Shown: positions 8,979 through 18,560, counted from the stretch's first letter. The stretch is 64,000 bases of DNA from CAWDYA01 sp963806495 (GCA_963806495.1 CAWDYA010000007.1:124001-188000), one strand, 5' to 3'. The notes: a model not told the origin generated them from the sequence alone. Numbers and translations: made by a program.

Positions 8979-10629
8979 CTACATCCTCTCCTTCCGGACG
9001 CCGGCACGGTTGCGTACGAGCACGACTCGGATCCTGCTGAAACGGGCATGGTCGACGACCTCGACCCGGTCCCTCAAATCTTCCGGCAGCGCATGGATCT
9101 CGGCGGCATCGGCGATCGCGTACGCCGGGACGTCTCCTTCCATACGGGCACGGAACTCCTCGAGAGTCGCCTCCTTCGTGTACAACCCGCCGGTATAGAA
9201 GGAAATGGCATCGGTCAGGTTGCCGATCCGGAACGCGAGCACCGGGTCGCCGCGATCTCTCGACGCGGCCGTCAGTTGCTTGATGCGCACCGCGAACGGT
9301 CGTGCGGATTTCAGCGGTTCGAACGCCGGGTAGAGAGAAGTCACCGCGACAAGGTACGTCAGGGCGACCCCGCCGCCGAGAACGAGCGCCGATCGGAAGG
9401 CGCGGCCGCGCGCGAGCGGCGTGAGCGTCGCGGCACCGGTCGCCAGGAGCACCGCCGCCACCGGGAGCGTGACGGAGCGCGGGATAACGCCGGATCTCGC
9501 GGCGGCGAAGGGGAGCGCCGCGCCCACCAGGATCACGAGACTTCCGGTAAGCCAAATCGGCAGCGTAACCCAGCGCCGGGACAGGATGGCGCCCGCGCGC
9601 GTTCGAACGTCCGGCTCGCCGTCCGGCTGAGGCCTGTCGAGGAGCCGGGTCACGAGCAGGGCGAATGCCGGGGCCGCCGGCAGGACGTAGAGATCACGTT
9701 TCTCCGTGGAGACCGAGAAGAACACCACCACGAAGACCGCCCAGACGAGGAGGAATCGAGCCGCAGCGTCGTTCCTTCGCCTCCAGGCGAGCAGGATGGC
9801 GCCCGGAACCAGCGCGGACCAGGGCAGGAGCTGGACGGGAAGGACGCCGAGGTAGTACCAGGGAGGCTGTGCATGGTGCATGCCTTCGACGGCCCGCTCC
9901 AGCACGTGCTTCTGGATCGCCCCCCAGACCGAGTACTCGCCCCCTCCGCCGACCGTGGCAGCCGTGGCCCAGGCGCCCACGAGCCCGAGGAAGAGAAGCG
10001 GGCCGGAGACCGGAGCGAACCGGCGCCACGCCCCCATGTCCCGATCGAAGGCCAGCGTGACCAGAGCGATCCCCAATGGCAGGGCGAAGCCGACAGGCCC
10101 CTTGGCCACCACCGCGAGCGCTGCGGCTGCCCAGAAGAGAACGCCGGCGCGCGTTCCCCGCGCGTCGCCCGCCCTGAATGCCTCGAAGGCCGAGAGCGAC
10201 ACGAGGATCAGAAAGCACAGCAGGGAGTCGATCTGCGCGGTCCTGCCCTTCGACCAGAACAGGAACGTCGTCGCCAGGACCAGCCCCCCGACCGCGCCCG
10301 TCCGCTCACCGCCGATCCGCCTCCCCAGCCGCATGGTCAGGGCGAGGCTCCCCACGGCGGCGAGCGCCGACGGCAGACGCGCCGTGAGGGAGGTGACGGC
10401 CCCGAACGGGAGCGACAGGAGCGCGATCAGCCAGAAGAACAGCGGCGGTTTGTCGGTGGTGATGACGCCGTTGACGTGGGGGACGAGCCACTGGCCGTCC
10501 GCGATCATCTCCCGGGCTCCCTCGCCGAAGTACGGCTCGTCGGGAGCCCACAGAATCCCAGCCCCACAGGTTCCACAGGAGCAGGAGCGAGCCGAGGAGG
10601 AGGACGACACGATGTCGCCTCAGTCGCAT
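8979..10629 (-). CDS. GT39/ArnT-like membrane glycosyltransferase, apparent frameshift near its 5' end
   Basis: This polytopic membrane enzyme of the PMT/ArnT superfamily moves a sugar from a polyprenyl-phosphate donor to a periplasmic acceptor. The core shows APDEPYFGEGAREM (the DE motif of the first periplasmic loop), TDKPPLFFWL and about ten hydrophobic helices. The real N-terminus appears to start at the ATG at 10629, giving MRLRRHRVVLLLGSLLLLWN, the expected first helix. That frame must shift by one base within about 10552-10570 (runs of C at 10557-10559 and 10562-10565) to join the core. Starting at 10610 in the core frame would give a serine/cysteine leader without a first helix. The 5' end overlaps the upstream asparagine synthetase gene by 10 bases, so the pair is probably cotranscribed. 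Confidence 0.78.
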
Positions 10630-12593
10630 CGGGCCTCCTCGAGCAGGGGCGACGAGGACAATCCCGTGGCGGCGAGCGGAACATGCGCGCCCTCCCCGAA
10701 CGTCCGGTCGCACCAGAGGTCGAGAGCGAGCAGCGTGTAGATCGGCTTGCGATGGTCGGCCTGCCGGCCCAGATGCTCGTCGAGCAGCCGGTTCACTCCG
10801 GCGGGCGACAGGAGGCCGCGAGCACGAACCCGCTCCGGATCGAAGCGGGCGCGAAGCCGCTCGCCCAGACCCTGCATCAGCCAGAGGGAAAACGGGATGT
10901 TGAAGCCCCTCTTGCGGCGCCGCAGTATCTCCGCCGGGAGCCGGTGGCGGCTCGCGCGCCGCAGAATCGCCTTGGTGACACCTCGCCGGAGCTTCAGGTT
11001 GGAGGGCAGCCCCGCGACGTATTCCGTCAGGCGTGGATCCAGATAGGGTGCCCTCGCCTCCAGTGACACCAGCATGGTGGTCCGATCGACCTTGGTCAGC
11101 AGGTCGTCCTGGAGGAACATCGTGAAGTCGGTGTGGAGCAGCTTCGAGAGCGCATCGGGGAAGCGTCTGCCGGCCACGACCGCGCGGGCGGAGGCGAAAG
11201 GATCGTCTCCCTCGATCGCCTCCCACACCCTCGACGAGAGCACGTCGCGATGCCTTCCGGGAGGCAGGCTACCGAACCAGGAGTGATGCCGCTCGATCCC
11301 TTCGAGCTCCGCTGCGGAGATGAACCGTGCGAGCAGGTAGTCCAGCCCGACGTTGCTCATCCTGACGGGGGCGAGCGAGCCCGTGCGCCGTACGATCATC
11401 GCGCGGAGTGCCTGGGGCAGCGCCGCGTACCAGTCGGCGAGTCGGCTGCCCGCATAGGTGGGATACCCGGCGAACAACTCGTCGCTGCCCTCGCCCGAGA
11501 GGATCACCTTGACCTTGCGGCGCGCGTGCCGCGCCAGCAGGAGCATCGGTATCGTCGACGCGTCGCCGAGCGGCTCGTCCATGCGGGCCCCGACCAGGGC
11601 AAGCCCTTCCTCGAGATCCGCCGGCGACAGCACCAGCTCGTCGTAATCCGCGCCGAAGAACCGCGCGGTGCGACGGGCGGCCGCGGATTCGTCGAAGGAA
11701 CGCTCCGCGTGACCGATCGTGAAAACCGGCACGCCCGGGCCGCTCTGCTCCGACAGATGCGCCAGGATCACCGAGGAGTCGAGTCCCCCGGAAAGGAAGA
11801 TACCCACCGGCACGTCGCTGCGCCGGCGGCTCCGCACGGCGGCGGCCATCCGCTCGTCGACGCCGGCCGCGATGGCCGCGACCGATCCCACGCGAGGTCG
11901 CCGCTCCTCACCGATGTGATCCGCAAGGCACCAGTACCGCCTGATCCCGGTGCGACCCGCCTCCACGGTCATGACGTGTCCCGCGGGGAGCTTGCGTATC
12001 GAACGGAACGGAGTCAGCGGGGCGGGGAAGTAGTCGTGCAGGAGGTACCGTCGCAGTGCTACCGGATCGAGCTCCATCGGCGCGTGCCCCTCGGCGAGGA
12101 TCGCCCGAAGCTCGGACGCGAAGACGACCTCGCGGCCCGTTTGCCGGTAGAACAGCGGCTTCTCACCGGCGCGGTCCCGTCCGAGGAGGAGCCGCCGTCG
12201 CGGCACATCGTACACCGCGAAGGCGAACATGCCGTCGAGCCAATCGGCGAGAGCATCGCCCAGGTCTTCGTAAAGATGCGGGATCACCTCGGTGTCGACG
12301 CCCGTGCGAAAACGATGCCCCCGCGATTCCAGAGCCTCGCGCAGCGCCCCGGCGTTGTAGATCTCGCCGTTGCACACGCTCCAGACGGTGCCGCTCTCAT
12401 TGGAGTAGGGCGGTGACGGTGCCTCCAGGTCCACGATGGCGAGGCGGCGGAACCCCATGTCGCACCCGTCGAGGCTCGCGTGCCCCTCTCCATCCGGCCC
12501 CCGGTGCCGCAGGCTCGCGGTCATCGCCCGCACGGCGGCGCTACGCTCAGCGTCGAGCCCGGGGCGTCCCATGATGCCCGCAATACCGCACAT
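10620..12593 (-). CDS. asnB: Asparagine synthetase (glutamine-hydrolysing) homologue 1
   Basis: This 657-residue class II (N-terminal nucleophile) amidotransferase starts MCGIAG, so Cys2 is the glutaminase nucleophile. LRHRGPDGEG and NGEIYN of the glutamine site follow. The C-terminal synthetase domain has the PP-loop SGGLDSS and, further on, GSDELFAGYP. A strong Shine-Dalgarno (GGAGGGAGGGG) precedes the ATG. It lies 18 bases downstream of a second homologue and overlaps a GT39 glycosyltransferase. Paralogues of AsnB in surface-polysaccharide or exosortase loci often amidate sugars or peptides rather than aspartate, so the substrate is open. Confidence 0.88.
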   Translation of the reverse strand: MCGIAGIMGRPGLDAERSAAVRAMTASLRHRGPDGEGHASLDGCDMGFRRLAIVDLEAPSPPYSNESGTVWSVCNGEIYNAGALREALESRGHRFRTGVDTEVIPHLYEDLGDALADWLDGMFAFAVYDVPRRRLLLGRDRAGEKPLFYRQTGREVVFASELRAILAEGHAPMELDPVALRRYLLHDYFPAPLTPFRSIRKLPAGHVMTVEAGRTGIRRYWCLADHIGEERRPRVGSVAAIAAGVDERMAAAVRSRRRSDVPVGIFLSGGLDSSVILAHLSEQSGPGVPVFTIGHAERSFDESAAARRTARFFGADYDELVLSPADLEEGLALVGARMDEPLGDASTIPMLLLARHARRKVKVILSGEGSDELFAGYPTYAGSRLADWYAALPQALRAMIVRRTGSLAPVRMSNVGLDYLLARFISAAELEGIERHHSWFGSLPPGRHRDVLSSRVWEAIEGDDPFASARAVVAGRRFPDALSKLLHTDFTMFLQDDLLTKVDRTTMLVSLEARAPYLDPRLTEYVAGLPSNLKLRRGVTKAILRRASRHRLPAEILRRRKRGFNIPFSLWLMQGLGERLRARFDPERVRARGLLSPAGVNRLLDEHLGRQADHRKPIYTLLALDLWCDRTFGEGAHVPLAATGLSSSPLLEEARCD

Positions 12594-12611
12594 GACCCCT
12601 CCCTCCTCCCG

Positions 12612-14495
12612 TCAGCCTTCGCAGGATAGCGCGTGCCGCCCGATCTCCGCCGAACGGGAGGCCGGCGACGAGCCGCCGAGTGTGTGGAGGGGCGATGAAT
12701 CCAGCCAACCCTCGAGACACAGGATCTTCCACACGACTCGCGCGAGGGACGGGTCATCCTTCCATTCGCGCAGCAGCCGCTGCACGCCCGGCGGATCGAA
12801 CACGCCATGCTCCACGAGATGGGCCGGTGAGGTCAACCCCGCCAGAAGATCCCTCAGTGTCGTGCGCATCAGCGCGTCGACGGGCACCTGGAACCCGTGC
12901 TTCTTCCGCAGGGCCGCCGCGTGGGGAAGATAGCGCCGCGCCACGGCGCGCAGGAGCGCCTTCCGGTGCCCCCATCGAATCTTCCACCGATCCGGGCCGC
13001 CCAGGACCCGTTCGACGACCCGATGGTCCAGGTAGGGGCATCTCACCTCGATCGAGTGCGCCATGCTCATTCGGTCGACCTTCACGAGCAGGTCGTCGGG
13101 CATCCAGGTCGCGAAGTCGACCCATTGCAGCCGGGCGATCGGGGCAGACCCGGCACAGTCGGCCCAGGCGGCGGCATAGGCCGCGTGAGTGCGATCCGTC
13201 TCGTCCGCGGTGGCCGCCTCCTTCATTGCGTCGGAGAGGATCGCCCATCGCGTCCGGGCCGGCTCCTGGTCCCGCCGGAGCGTGAACCGCGCCTCGGGGG
13301 AATCCTCGTGTGCCGTCAGCCCCCACCGGTGCCTGCGGTACCAGCGGTACCCGCCGAACACCTCGTCCGCCCCCTCGCCCGACAGGGCGACGGTGACCTC
13401 CTCGCGCACCATCCGGGAGAGATACCAGCTCGGCACCAGCGCCGGATCCGCGAGGGGCTGGTCGCATTCGCTCAGGATTTCGAGGATCTCGCCGGCGGTC
13501 GGGGTGGGCATGATGAGCGTCCGGTGCCGCGTTCCGAGGCGGCGTGCGATGGCTTCGGCCGCGGCAGACTCATCCATCGCCGGGTCGTCGAAGCCGATCG
13601 AATAGGTCCGCACCCGGCCGGGCTGCTCGCGCGCCATGATCGCGGCCACGAGGCTGCTGTCGACTCCTCCCGAGAGGAACGACCCGAGCGGAACGTCGCT
13701 CTGCAGCCGGTCGCGGACGGCGGTGACGAGGAGCCTCTCGGTGTCGTCGACGGCGGCGGTGAAGGAGCCGCCGGGGGCCGTGCCCGTTTCCGCCCTGCCG
13801 GGCAACACCCAGTAACGCCGGGCGACACGCTCCTGCCATCCCTGCTCCGTTCTCTCGAGGATCAAAAGCGAAGCCGGGGCGACCTGACGCGCGCGGGTGA
13901 AGATCGTTCCCGGACCGCTGATGTGCTGGACCTGCAGGTAGCCCCGGATGGCGGCCGGATCGAGGGAGCGATCCATCGGCAGCCTGGGTGCGAACAGCGC
14001 CGTCAGCGTGGAGGCAAAGGCGATCATGACCGGGTCGCGATAGACATACAACGGCTTCTCCCCGGCCCGATCGCGTGCCAGCACGATGATGTGCCGCGAT
14101 ACGTCGAAGATCGCAAAGGCGAACATCCCCTCCAGACGGGAGGGAAGGGCCGTGTCGGGCCCGGTCTTCTCGTACAGGTGCACGAGAACCTCCGTGTCGG
14201 AGGACGTCCTGAAATCGTGCCCTTCGCGAGACAGCTCGGCACGCAGCCTGGTGAAGTTGTAGATCTCGCCGTTCTGGACGACGGCGATCGTGCGGTCTTC
14301 GTTCCAGACGGGCTGGCGCCCGCCCTGCAGATCGATGACCGAGAGCCGTCGGGCCACCATTCCGACCGCGCCGGCGATCAGGCTCCCCTCGTCATCCGGA
14401 CCCCGGTGCCGCATCGGCTCCGCCATGGCGGCAAGATCGGTCGCCTCGACGGGACGCTCCCCGTCGCGAAAGACGATTCCCGCGATACCGCACAT
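12612..14495 (-). CDS. asnB: Asparagine synthetase (glutamine-hydrolysing) homologue 2
   Basis: This is the first gene of the asnB-asnB-GT39 operon: 627 residues starting MCGIAG (Cys2 nucleophile). MRHRGPDDEGS, NGEIYNFTRL and the PP-loop SGGVDSS are all present, as is GEGADEVFGGYR. It is clearly diverged from the adjacent paralogue, so this is not a recent duplication. Both copies keep all visible catalytic residues, which suggests two distinct amide-transfer reactions. Which one makes free asparagine cannot be told from sequence alone. Confidence 0.88.
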   Translation of the reverse strand: MCGIAGIVFRDGERPVEATDLAAMAEPMRHRGPDDEGSLIAGAVGMVARRLSVIDLQGGRQPVWNEDRTIAVVQNGEIYNFTRLRAELSREGHDFRTSSDTEVLVHLYEKTGPDTALPSRLEGMFAFAIFDVSRHIIVLARDRAGEKPLYVYRDPVMIAFASTLTALFAPRLPMDRSLDPAAIRGYLQVQHISGPGTIFTRARQVAPASLLILERTEQGWQERVARRYWVLPGRAETGTAPGGSFTAAVDDTERLLVTAVRDRLQSDVPLGSFLSGGVDSSLVAAIMAREQPGRVRTYSIGFDDPAMDESAAAEAIARRLGTRHRTLIMPTPTAGEILEILSECDQPLADPALVPSWYLSRMVREEVTVALSGEGADEVFGGYRWYRRHRWGLTAHEDSPEARFTLRRDQEPARTRWAILSDAMKEAATADETDRTHAAYAAAWADCAGSAPIARLQWVDFATWMPDDLLVKVDRMSMAHSIEVRCPYLDHRVVERVLGGPDRWKIRWGHRKALLRAVARRYLPHAAALRKKHGFQVPVDALMRTTLRDLLAGLTSPAHLVEHGVFDPPGVQRLLREWKDDPSLARVVWKILCLEGWLDSSPLHTLGGSSPASRSAEIGRHALSCEG

Positions 14496-14613
14496 GTCGA
14501 CCCCCTGGGCTACCCGGTGCCTCCCCCGGTTGGAGGGGGCCGGCTGGCACTTTCCTTCTCAGATTAGTCCCTGCGGGTTAACCCTGCTTGAACGCGCCCC
14601 GGCCGGCTCGCAC

Positions 14614-14619
14614 TATAAT
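14614..14619 (+). promoter_or_regulatory. Perfect -10 box TATAAT upstream of the AIM24-family gene
   Basis: TATAAT lies 41 bases before the ATG at 14660. A TTGAAC sits at 14588-14593, but the 20-base spacer is too long for a standard pair, so only the -10 element is claimed. The rest of the 164-base gap (14496-14659) shows a C-run/G-run pair near 14523-14538 but nothing else recognisable. Confidence 0.4.
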
Positions 14620-14659
14620 CGGGCCGCACACTCAACCGGTACTCGCGGGAGAATCACGA

Positions 14660-15388
14660 ATGGAGATTTCGATCAAGTATCAGCCCTCGTACTCCCTGGC
14701 GATCATCTCGCTCGGGTCAGGCGAGTCGATCCAGGCGGAGTCGGGCGCGATGGTCAGCATGTCCCCGAACGTGGCGGTGGAGACCGGGATGAAGGGCGGG
14801 ATGCTGGGCGCGGTGGCGCGCAAGGTCCTCGGTGGAGAGTCGCTCTTCGCGAACACCTTCACCGCCGAGGGAGCTCCGGGCGAGCTCACCCTCGCTCCGT
14901 CCCTCCCGGGCGACCTCTCGACGGTCACCATGAACCGTGAGACGATGTACATCCAGTCCGGCTCGTTCCTCGCGAGCGATCCCACCGTCGATCTGGACCT
15001 CAAGTGGGGCGGTGCCCGGACCTTCTTCGGCAGCGAGGGGCTCTTCCTCCTCAAGGCCTCCGGCTCGGGTCCTCTGCTGCTGAGCAGCTACGGCGCCATC
15101 CATCGGGTCGAGGTGACGCCGCAGACGCCCTACATCTGCGACACGGGGCACATCGTCGCCTTCACCGAAGGCCTTTCCTTCGACGTGCGAAAGGTCGGCG
15201 GCTGGAAGTCCACCCTGCTCTCGGGAGAGGGACTCGTCTGCCACTTCCAGGGCAGCGGCACGCTCTACCTGCAGACCCGCTCGACCCAGGCATTCCTCGC
15301 CTGGCTGCTTCCCCGGCTCCCCACAGGCAGGGGCGGCGGTGGTGGCGGGCGCGGCGGGATTCTCGACAACCTGCTCAGCGGATCCTGA
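14660..15388 (+). CDS. AIM24/TIGR00266 family protein
   Basis: The ATG at 14660 has a GGGAGA ribosome site and yields 242 residues. The family signature is clear: GESIQAESGAMVSMSPN near the start, KGGMLGAVARKVLGGESLFANTF, then WGGARTFFGSEGLFLL, GSGPLLLSSYGAIH and a hydrophobic FAF-like sheet region. These proteins form a trimeric beta-helix-like fold. Eukaryotic AIM24 is mitochondrial, but the bacterial role is unknown. The C-terminus is a Gly/Arg-rich tail (TGRGGGGGG) ending ILDNLLSGS. It lies upstream of purC in the same direction, 59 bases apart. Confidence 0.88.
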   Translation: MEISIKYQPSYSLAIISLGSGESIQAESGAMVSMSPNVAVETGMKGGMLGAVARKVLGGESLFANTFTAEGAPGELTLAPSLPGDLSTVTMNRETMYIQSGSFLASDPTVDLDLKWGGARTFFGSEGLFLLKASGSGPLLLSSYGAIHRVEVTPQTPYICDTGHIVAFTEGLSFDVRKVGGWKSTLLSGEGLVCHFQGSGTLYLQTRSTQAFLAWLLPRLPTGRGGGGGGRGGILDNLLSGS

Positions 15389-15447
15389 GTCCGCGGGCGC
15401 CCAATCGACACGACTCGGCATCCGAGATGCCTCATGGGAGGAACGGC

Positions 15448-16785
15448 GTGAACGTTGTTCATCAAACGAACATGGAAGGAGTCAAGCTGCACAGCCGCGG
15501 CAAGGTCCGCGACATGTACGACCTGGGAGACCGTCTGCTGATGGTCTCCACCGATCGAATCTCGGCGTTCGATTTCGTCCTCCCCAACGGGATTCCCGAC
15601 AAAGGGCGTGTCCTGACGGGGCTCTCGCTCTTCTGGTTCGACATCCTGAGCGGGATCGTGACCAGCCATCTCGTCACCGCGGACGTCACGCAGTACCCGC
15701 CGGAGCTCGCGCCCTGGTCCGGCATGCTGCAGGGCCGCTCGATGATCGTCAAGCGGGCGAACATGTTCCCGGTGGAGTGTGTGGTGCGCGGGTACCTCGC
15801 CGGTTCCGGCTACAAGGAGTACACGGAGACCGGCGCGGTCTCCGGCAACCGCCTGCCCGCCGGGCTTCGTCTCGCCGACCGGCTGCCCGAGCTGATCTTC
15901 ACGCCGGCCACCAAGGCCGAGACCGGGCACGATGAGAACATCACCTTCGGACAGATGGCGGGTCTGATCGGCGACGAGCACGCGGAGCGTCTCAAGTCGC
16001 TTTCCGTGGCGATTTTCCGCAAGGCCGACGAGGTGGCCCGCAAGACGGGGATCATCATTGCCGACACCAAGTTCGAGTTCGGTCTCGTCGACGACAGGAT
16101 CGTGCTCGCCGACGAGGCGCTGACCCCGGACTCGTCGCGTTTCTGGGACATGGAGGAGTACCGGCCCGGCTCCTCGCCCGCTTCGTTCGACAAGCAGTAC
16201 GTGCGGGACTATCTCGAGTCGATCGGCTGGAACAAGCAGCCTCCCGTGCCGCAGCTGCCCGAGGAGATCGTGCAGGGGACACGGCGGCGGTACCTCGAGA
16301 TCTACCAGAAGCTGACCGGACGGAAGCTCGAGGCGGCTGCCGGAATCGTAGCGGGCCGGGACGGGCCGGCTCAGGCGAGCCGGCCCAGCCGTCTCGACAG
16401 GTCGGCGGCGGCGGACTCGAAGGCGGCCATCGACGGATTCGGGCGCTCGCCCCGATCCAGGACAGCGTCGCGCAGCGCGCCGACCCGGCGCAAGGCCTCG
16501 TCGACGCGGGCGAGCGGCAGGCGGCCGTCGGCCGTCCAGGTCTTCAACGCCTCGAAGCTCTCCCTCACCGCGGTGCGGTCGCGGCACACGAGCGCCATGT
16601 CGCAGCCTGCGGCGACCACCCTGGGCGCGAGCTCGTGGTACGGGATCCGCGCGGAGACGGCCTTCATCTCGAGGTCGTCGGCGAGGGCCAGCCCCTGGTA
16701 CCCGATCTCGCGGCGCAGCAGGTCCGTCGCCACCGCCGGTGTGAGCGTGGCCGCGATCGGGTTTGCGCCCGCCATGAATGGGTAA
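15448..16785 (+). CDS. purC: SAICAR synthetase with an anomalous 3' extension antisense to nagZ
   Basis: PurC joins aspartate to CAIR in purine synthesis. The GTG at 15448 follows a good Shine-Dalgarno (GGGAGGAAC), so an ATG at 15427 that would include that site is rejected. The long-form (ADE1-like) motifs are intact: GKVRDMYDLGDRLLMVSTDR, FPVECVVRGYLAGSGY, ADTKFEFG and DSSRFWD, ending in the family's usual YQKLTGRKLE at about 16335. Instead of stopping there, the frame stays open to 16785, adding about 145 arginine/serine-rich residues that are the reverse of nagZ codons. A hairpin at 16363-16386 marks the expected gene end. The extension is probably not functional: either the stop was lost or an indel displaced it (a TAG lies at 16349-16351 in another frame). 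Confidence 0.85.
   Translation: MNVVHQTNMEGVKLHSRGKVRDMYDLGDRLLMVSTDRISAFDFVLPNGIPDKGRVLTGLSLFWFDILSGIVTSHLVTADVTQYPPELAPWSGMLQGRSMIVKRANMFPVECVVRGYLAGSGYKEYTETGAVSGNRLPAGLRLADRLPELIFTPATKAETGHDENITFGQMAGLIGDEHAERLKSLSVAIFRKADEVARKTGIIIADTKFEFGLVDDRIVLADEALTPDSSRFWDMEEYRPGSSPASFDKQYVRDYLESIGWNKQPPVPQLPEEIVQGTRRRYLEIYQKLTGRKLEAAAGIVAGRDGPAQASRPSRLDRSAAADSKAAIDGFGRSPRSRTASRSAPTRRKASSTRASGRRPSAVQVFNASKLSLTAVRSRHTSAMSQPAATTLGASSWYGIRAETAFISRSSARASPWYPISRRSRSVATAGVSVAAIGFAPAMNG
16363..16386. terminator. Perfect 10-bp hairpin at the purC/nagZ junction
   Basis: GGGCCGGCTC (16363-16372) and GAGCCGGCCC (16377-16386) are exact inverted repeats around an AGGC loop. The element sits where two converging genes should end and contains the nagZ stop. 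No T-tract follows on either strand, so factor-independent termination is uncertain, but the stem is very stable. Confidence 0.45.
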
Positions 16786-17459
16786 TGGCCGTGACCCACC
16801 ATCACCACCGGAGCGGACGCATGGAGCTCCCGGTAGGGGAGCAGGTCCTCTGCGAGGAACGCGTCGCGCTCCTTCTGCACCGTGGGAAGGTGGTGGTGCG
16901 AGTCGAACAGCGTGGGTCCGAGCCCGGGGAAGTGCTTGAGGCACCCGGCGACACCCGCCTCGGCGAGCCCTTCGAGACAGGCGCGTGCCATCGTCACGGC
17001 GAGCCGGGGGTTCTCCCCGAAGGAGCGATCGCCGATGCCGTTGGGGGAGTCCTCACGGCACAGGTCCACCACCGGTGTGAAATCCAGGTCGAAGCCGAGC
17101 GCGGCGAGCATGCGGCCGAGAGAGGCGGCGAGATCCCTCAGCGTCGCGGGGTCGTTCATCGCCGCCAGCCGCGCGGCGGGCGGGAGCGTGGGCGCCACCG
17201 GCCGCAGCCGGCTGACCTGCCCCCCCTCCTCGTCCACCGCGATGATCGGACGCGGCTCGTAAAGCGATCGCAGAGAAGAGATCAGAGAGAACGCCTGCTC
17301 GGCCGAAACGATGTTGCGCTTGAACAGGATGATCCCGCCGGGCCGGATTTCCCGTAGAAACGCGTCCAGGTCGACGGTCATCCCGGTGCCGTCGAACCCG
17401 ACAAACAGAAGGTCACCGAACCGCCGGGCCCCATGGGTCGTACCGCTCGTCTCGATCAT
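16371..17459 (-). CDS. nagZ: Beta-N-acetylhexosaminidase (GH3), NagZ-like
   Basis: NagZ removes N-acetylglucosamine from muropeptide recycling intermediates in the cytoplasm. The 362-residue product from ATG 17459 (MIETSG) covers the whole single-domain GH3 barrel. Motifs are VDEEGGQVSRL, DFTPVVDL, CLKHFPGLG, the catalytic Asp/His loop DSHHHLP, and the nucleophile region SDDLEM-like ADDLEMKAV. An in-frame ATG at 17510 would add 17 residues unlike the family. The 3' end is overlapped by the anomalous purC extension. No signal peptide is seen, fitting a cytoplasmic recycling role. The M23 peptidase gene is divergent from it. Confidence 0.87.
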   Translation of the reverse strand: MIETSGTTHGARRFGDLLFVGFDGTGMTVDLDAFLREIRPGGIILFKRNIVSAEQAFSLISSLRSLYEPRPIIAVDEEGGQVSRLRPVAPTLPPAARLAAMNDPATLRDLAASLGRMLAALGFDLDFTPVVDLCREDSPNGIGDRSFGENPRLAVTMARACLEGLAEAGVAGCLKHFPGLGPTLFDSHHHLPTVQKERDAFLAEDLLPYRELHASAPVVMVGHGHYPFMAGANPIAATLTPAVATDLLRREIGYQGLALADDLEMKAVSARIPYHELAPRVVAAGCDMALVCRDRTAVRESFEALKTWTADGRLPLARVDEALRRVGALRDAVLDRGERPNPSMAAFESAAADLSRRLGRLA

Positions 17460-17675
17460 GCGCGGGATTCTGTCAGAAAGTCCGCGCGCTATCAAGGTTC
17501 TGCGACCCATGCGGCAGATGCCGCGGCAGGGGGTCGATTCCAGAAGGGGCGCGGGACGGGTTGCCCGGCTCCCGAACCGACACTATCTTCGCCGCCGGGG
17601 CCGCCGTAGCCTGGCTCGGGTCAGGGTGGTGTGGTAGCATGACGGGCCCCGAAAAACTGGAAGTCAGGAGCGCTG

Positions 17676-18560
17676 ATGGCCGATCGCACCTACACCATCA
17701 TGATCGTCCCCGGCTCGCGGGCGAAGCTGTTCCGGCTGCGTGTCCGCCGCGGTATCCTGATCGCCGCGATCGCGCTCGGCGTGTTCGGCCTGGTGAGCGC
17801 GGGGCTCATGCCGGTCGTCTACTACAGCGCACAGAAGCGTCTCATCGCTCTGTCCGCCCTGCGCAAGGAGAACCGCACCCTTCGCGAGACCAGCAAGGAG
17901 ATCTCCTCGCTGCGCGAGCAGGTCGCCTACTTCGAGAACAAGGCCTCGAAGTTCGCGATCATGGCCGGTGTCGATGACCTGCCGTCGTCGCAGGGGGTCG
18001 GAGGGCTCAAGCAGGACTCCGCCCCCGCGCAGGACGCCGGCGAGGCGACGGACGTGAGCGACGACCTGGACAACCTGAGGGAGCGGTCCGGTGTGCTCAG
18101 GACCTCCTTCGACATGCTCGAGAAGGTCTACCAGGATCAGAGCCTCCTCCTCTCCTCGACCCCCTCGATCGCGCCGGTCAAAGGGATGGTCTCGTACGGC
18201 TTCGCCTGGCGCAAGGACCCATTCACGGGGCAGAGGGCGTTCCACAACGGCCTCGACATCGTCGCGTCGCGCGGGACCCCCGTCCACGCTCCCGCCGATG
18301 GTGTCGTGACCAAGGCCGGCCGTGAGAAGGGATACGGCAACGTCATCTACCTCTCCCACGGCAACGGACTGACGTCACGCTACGCCCACCTCGACGGCTT
18401 CGCCGTCCGGCCGGGACAGGAGGTCAGCCGCGGCGACCTGATAGGCTATGTCGGCAACACCGGTCGCAGTCTCGGTGCCCATCTGCACTACGAGATCCTC
18501 CTCAACAACACCAAGGTCGATCCCGTCCAGTACATCCTCGACGATCGGATGGTGCTGTAG
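17676..18560 (+). CDS. Membrane-anchored M23 (LytM) peptidase with coiled coil
   Basis: This 294-residue protein has a short basic cytoplasmic start, one transmembrane helix (about residues 27-50) and a coiled coil (about 58-90, SALRKENRTLRETSKEISSL). A linker then leads into a C-terminal peptidase_M23 domain. The zinc and catalytic residues look complete: HNGLDIV (H and D), a glycine-rich GYGNVIYLSHG, RYAHL and HLHYEI. This architecture fits a peptidoglycan endopeptidase or envelope regulator facing the periplasm. It is divergent from nagZ (165-base gap) and is followed by secA, which has its own promoter. Confidence 0.88.
   Translation: MADRTYTIMIVPGSRAKLFRLRVRRGILIAAIALGVFGLVSAGLMPVVYYSAQKRLIALSALRKENRTLRETSKEISSLREQVAYFENKASKFAIMAGVDDLPSSQGVGGLKQDSAPAQDAGEATDVSDDLDNLRERSGVLRTSFDMLEKVYQDQSLLLSSTPSIAPVKGMVSYGFAWRKDPFTGQRAFHNGLDIVASRGTPVHAPADGVVTKAGREKGYGNVIYLSHGNGLTSRYAHLDGFAVRPGQEVSRGDLIGYVGNTGRSLGAHLHYEILLNNTKVDPVQYILDDRMVL

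Noticed and set aside
14500..14660. tRNA gene or riboswitch upstream of the AIM24 gene
   Set aside because: No cloverleaf or known conserved core could be traced; only a C-run/G-run mirror and a -10 box are visible.
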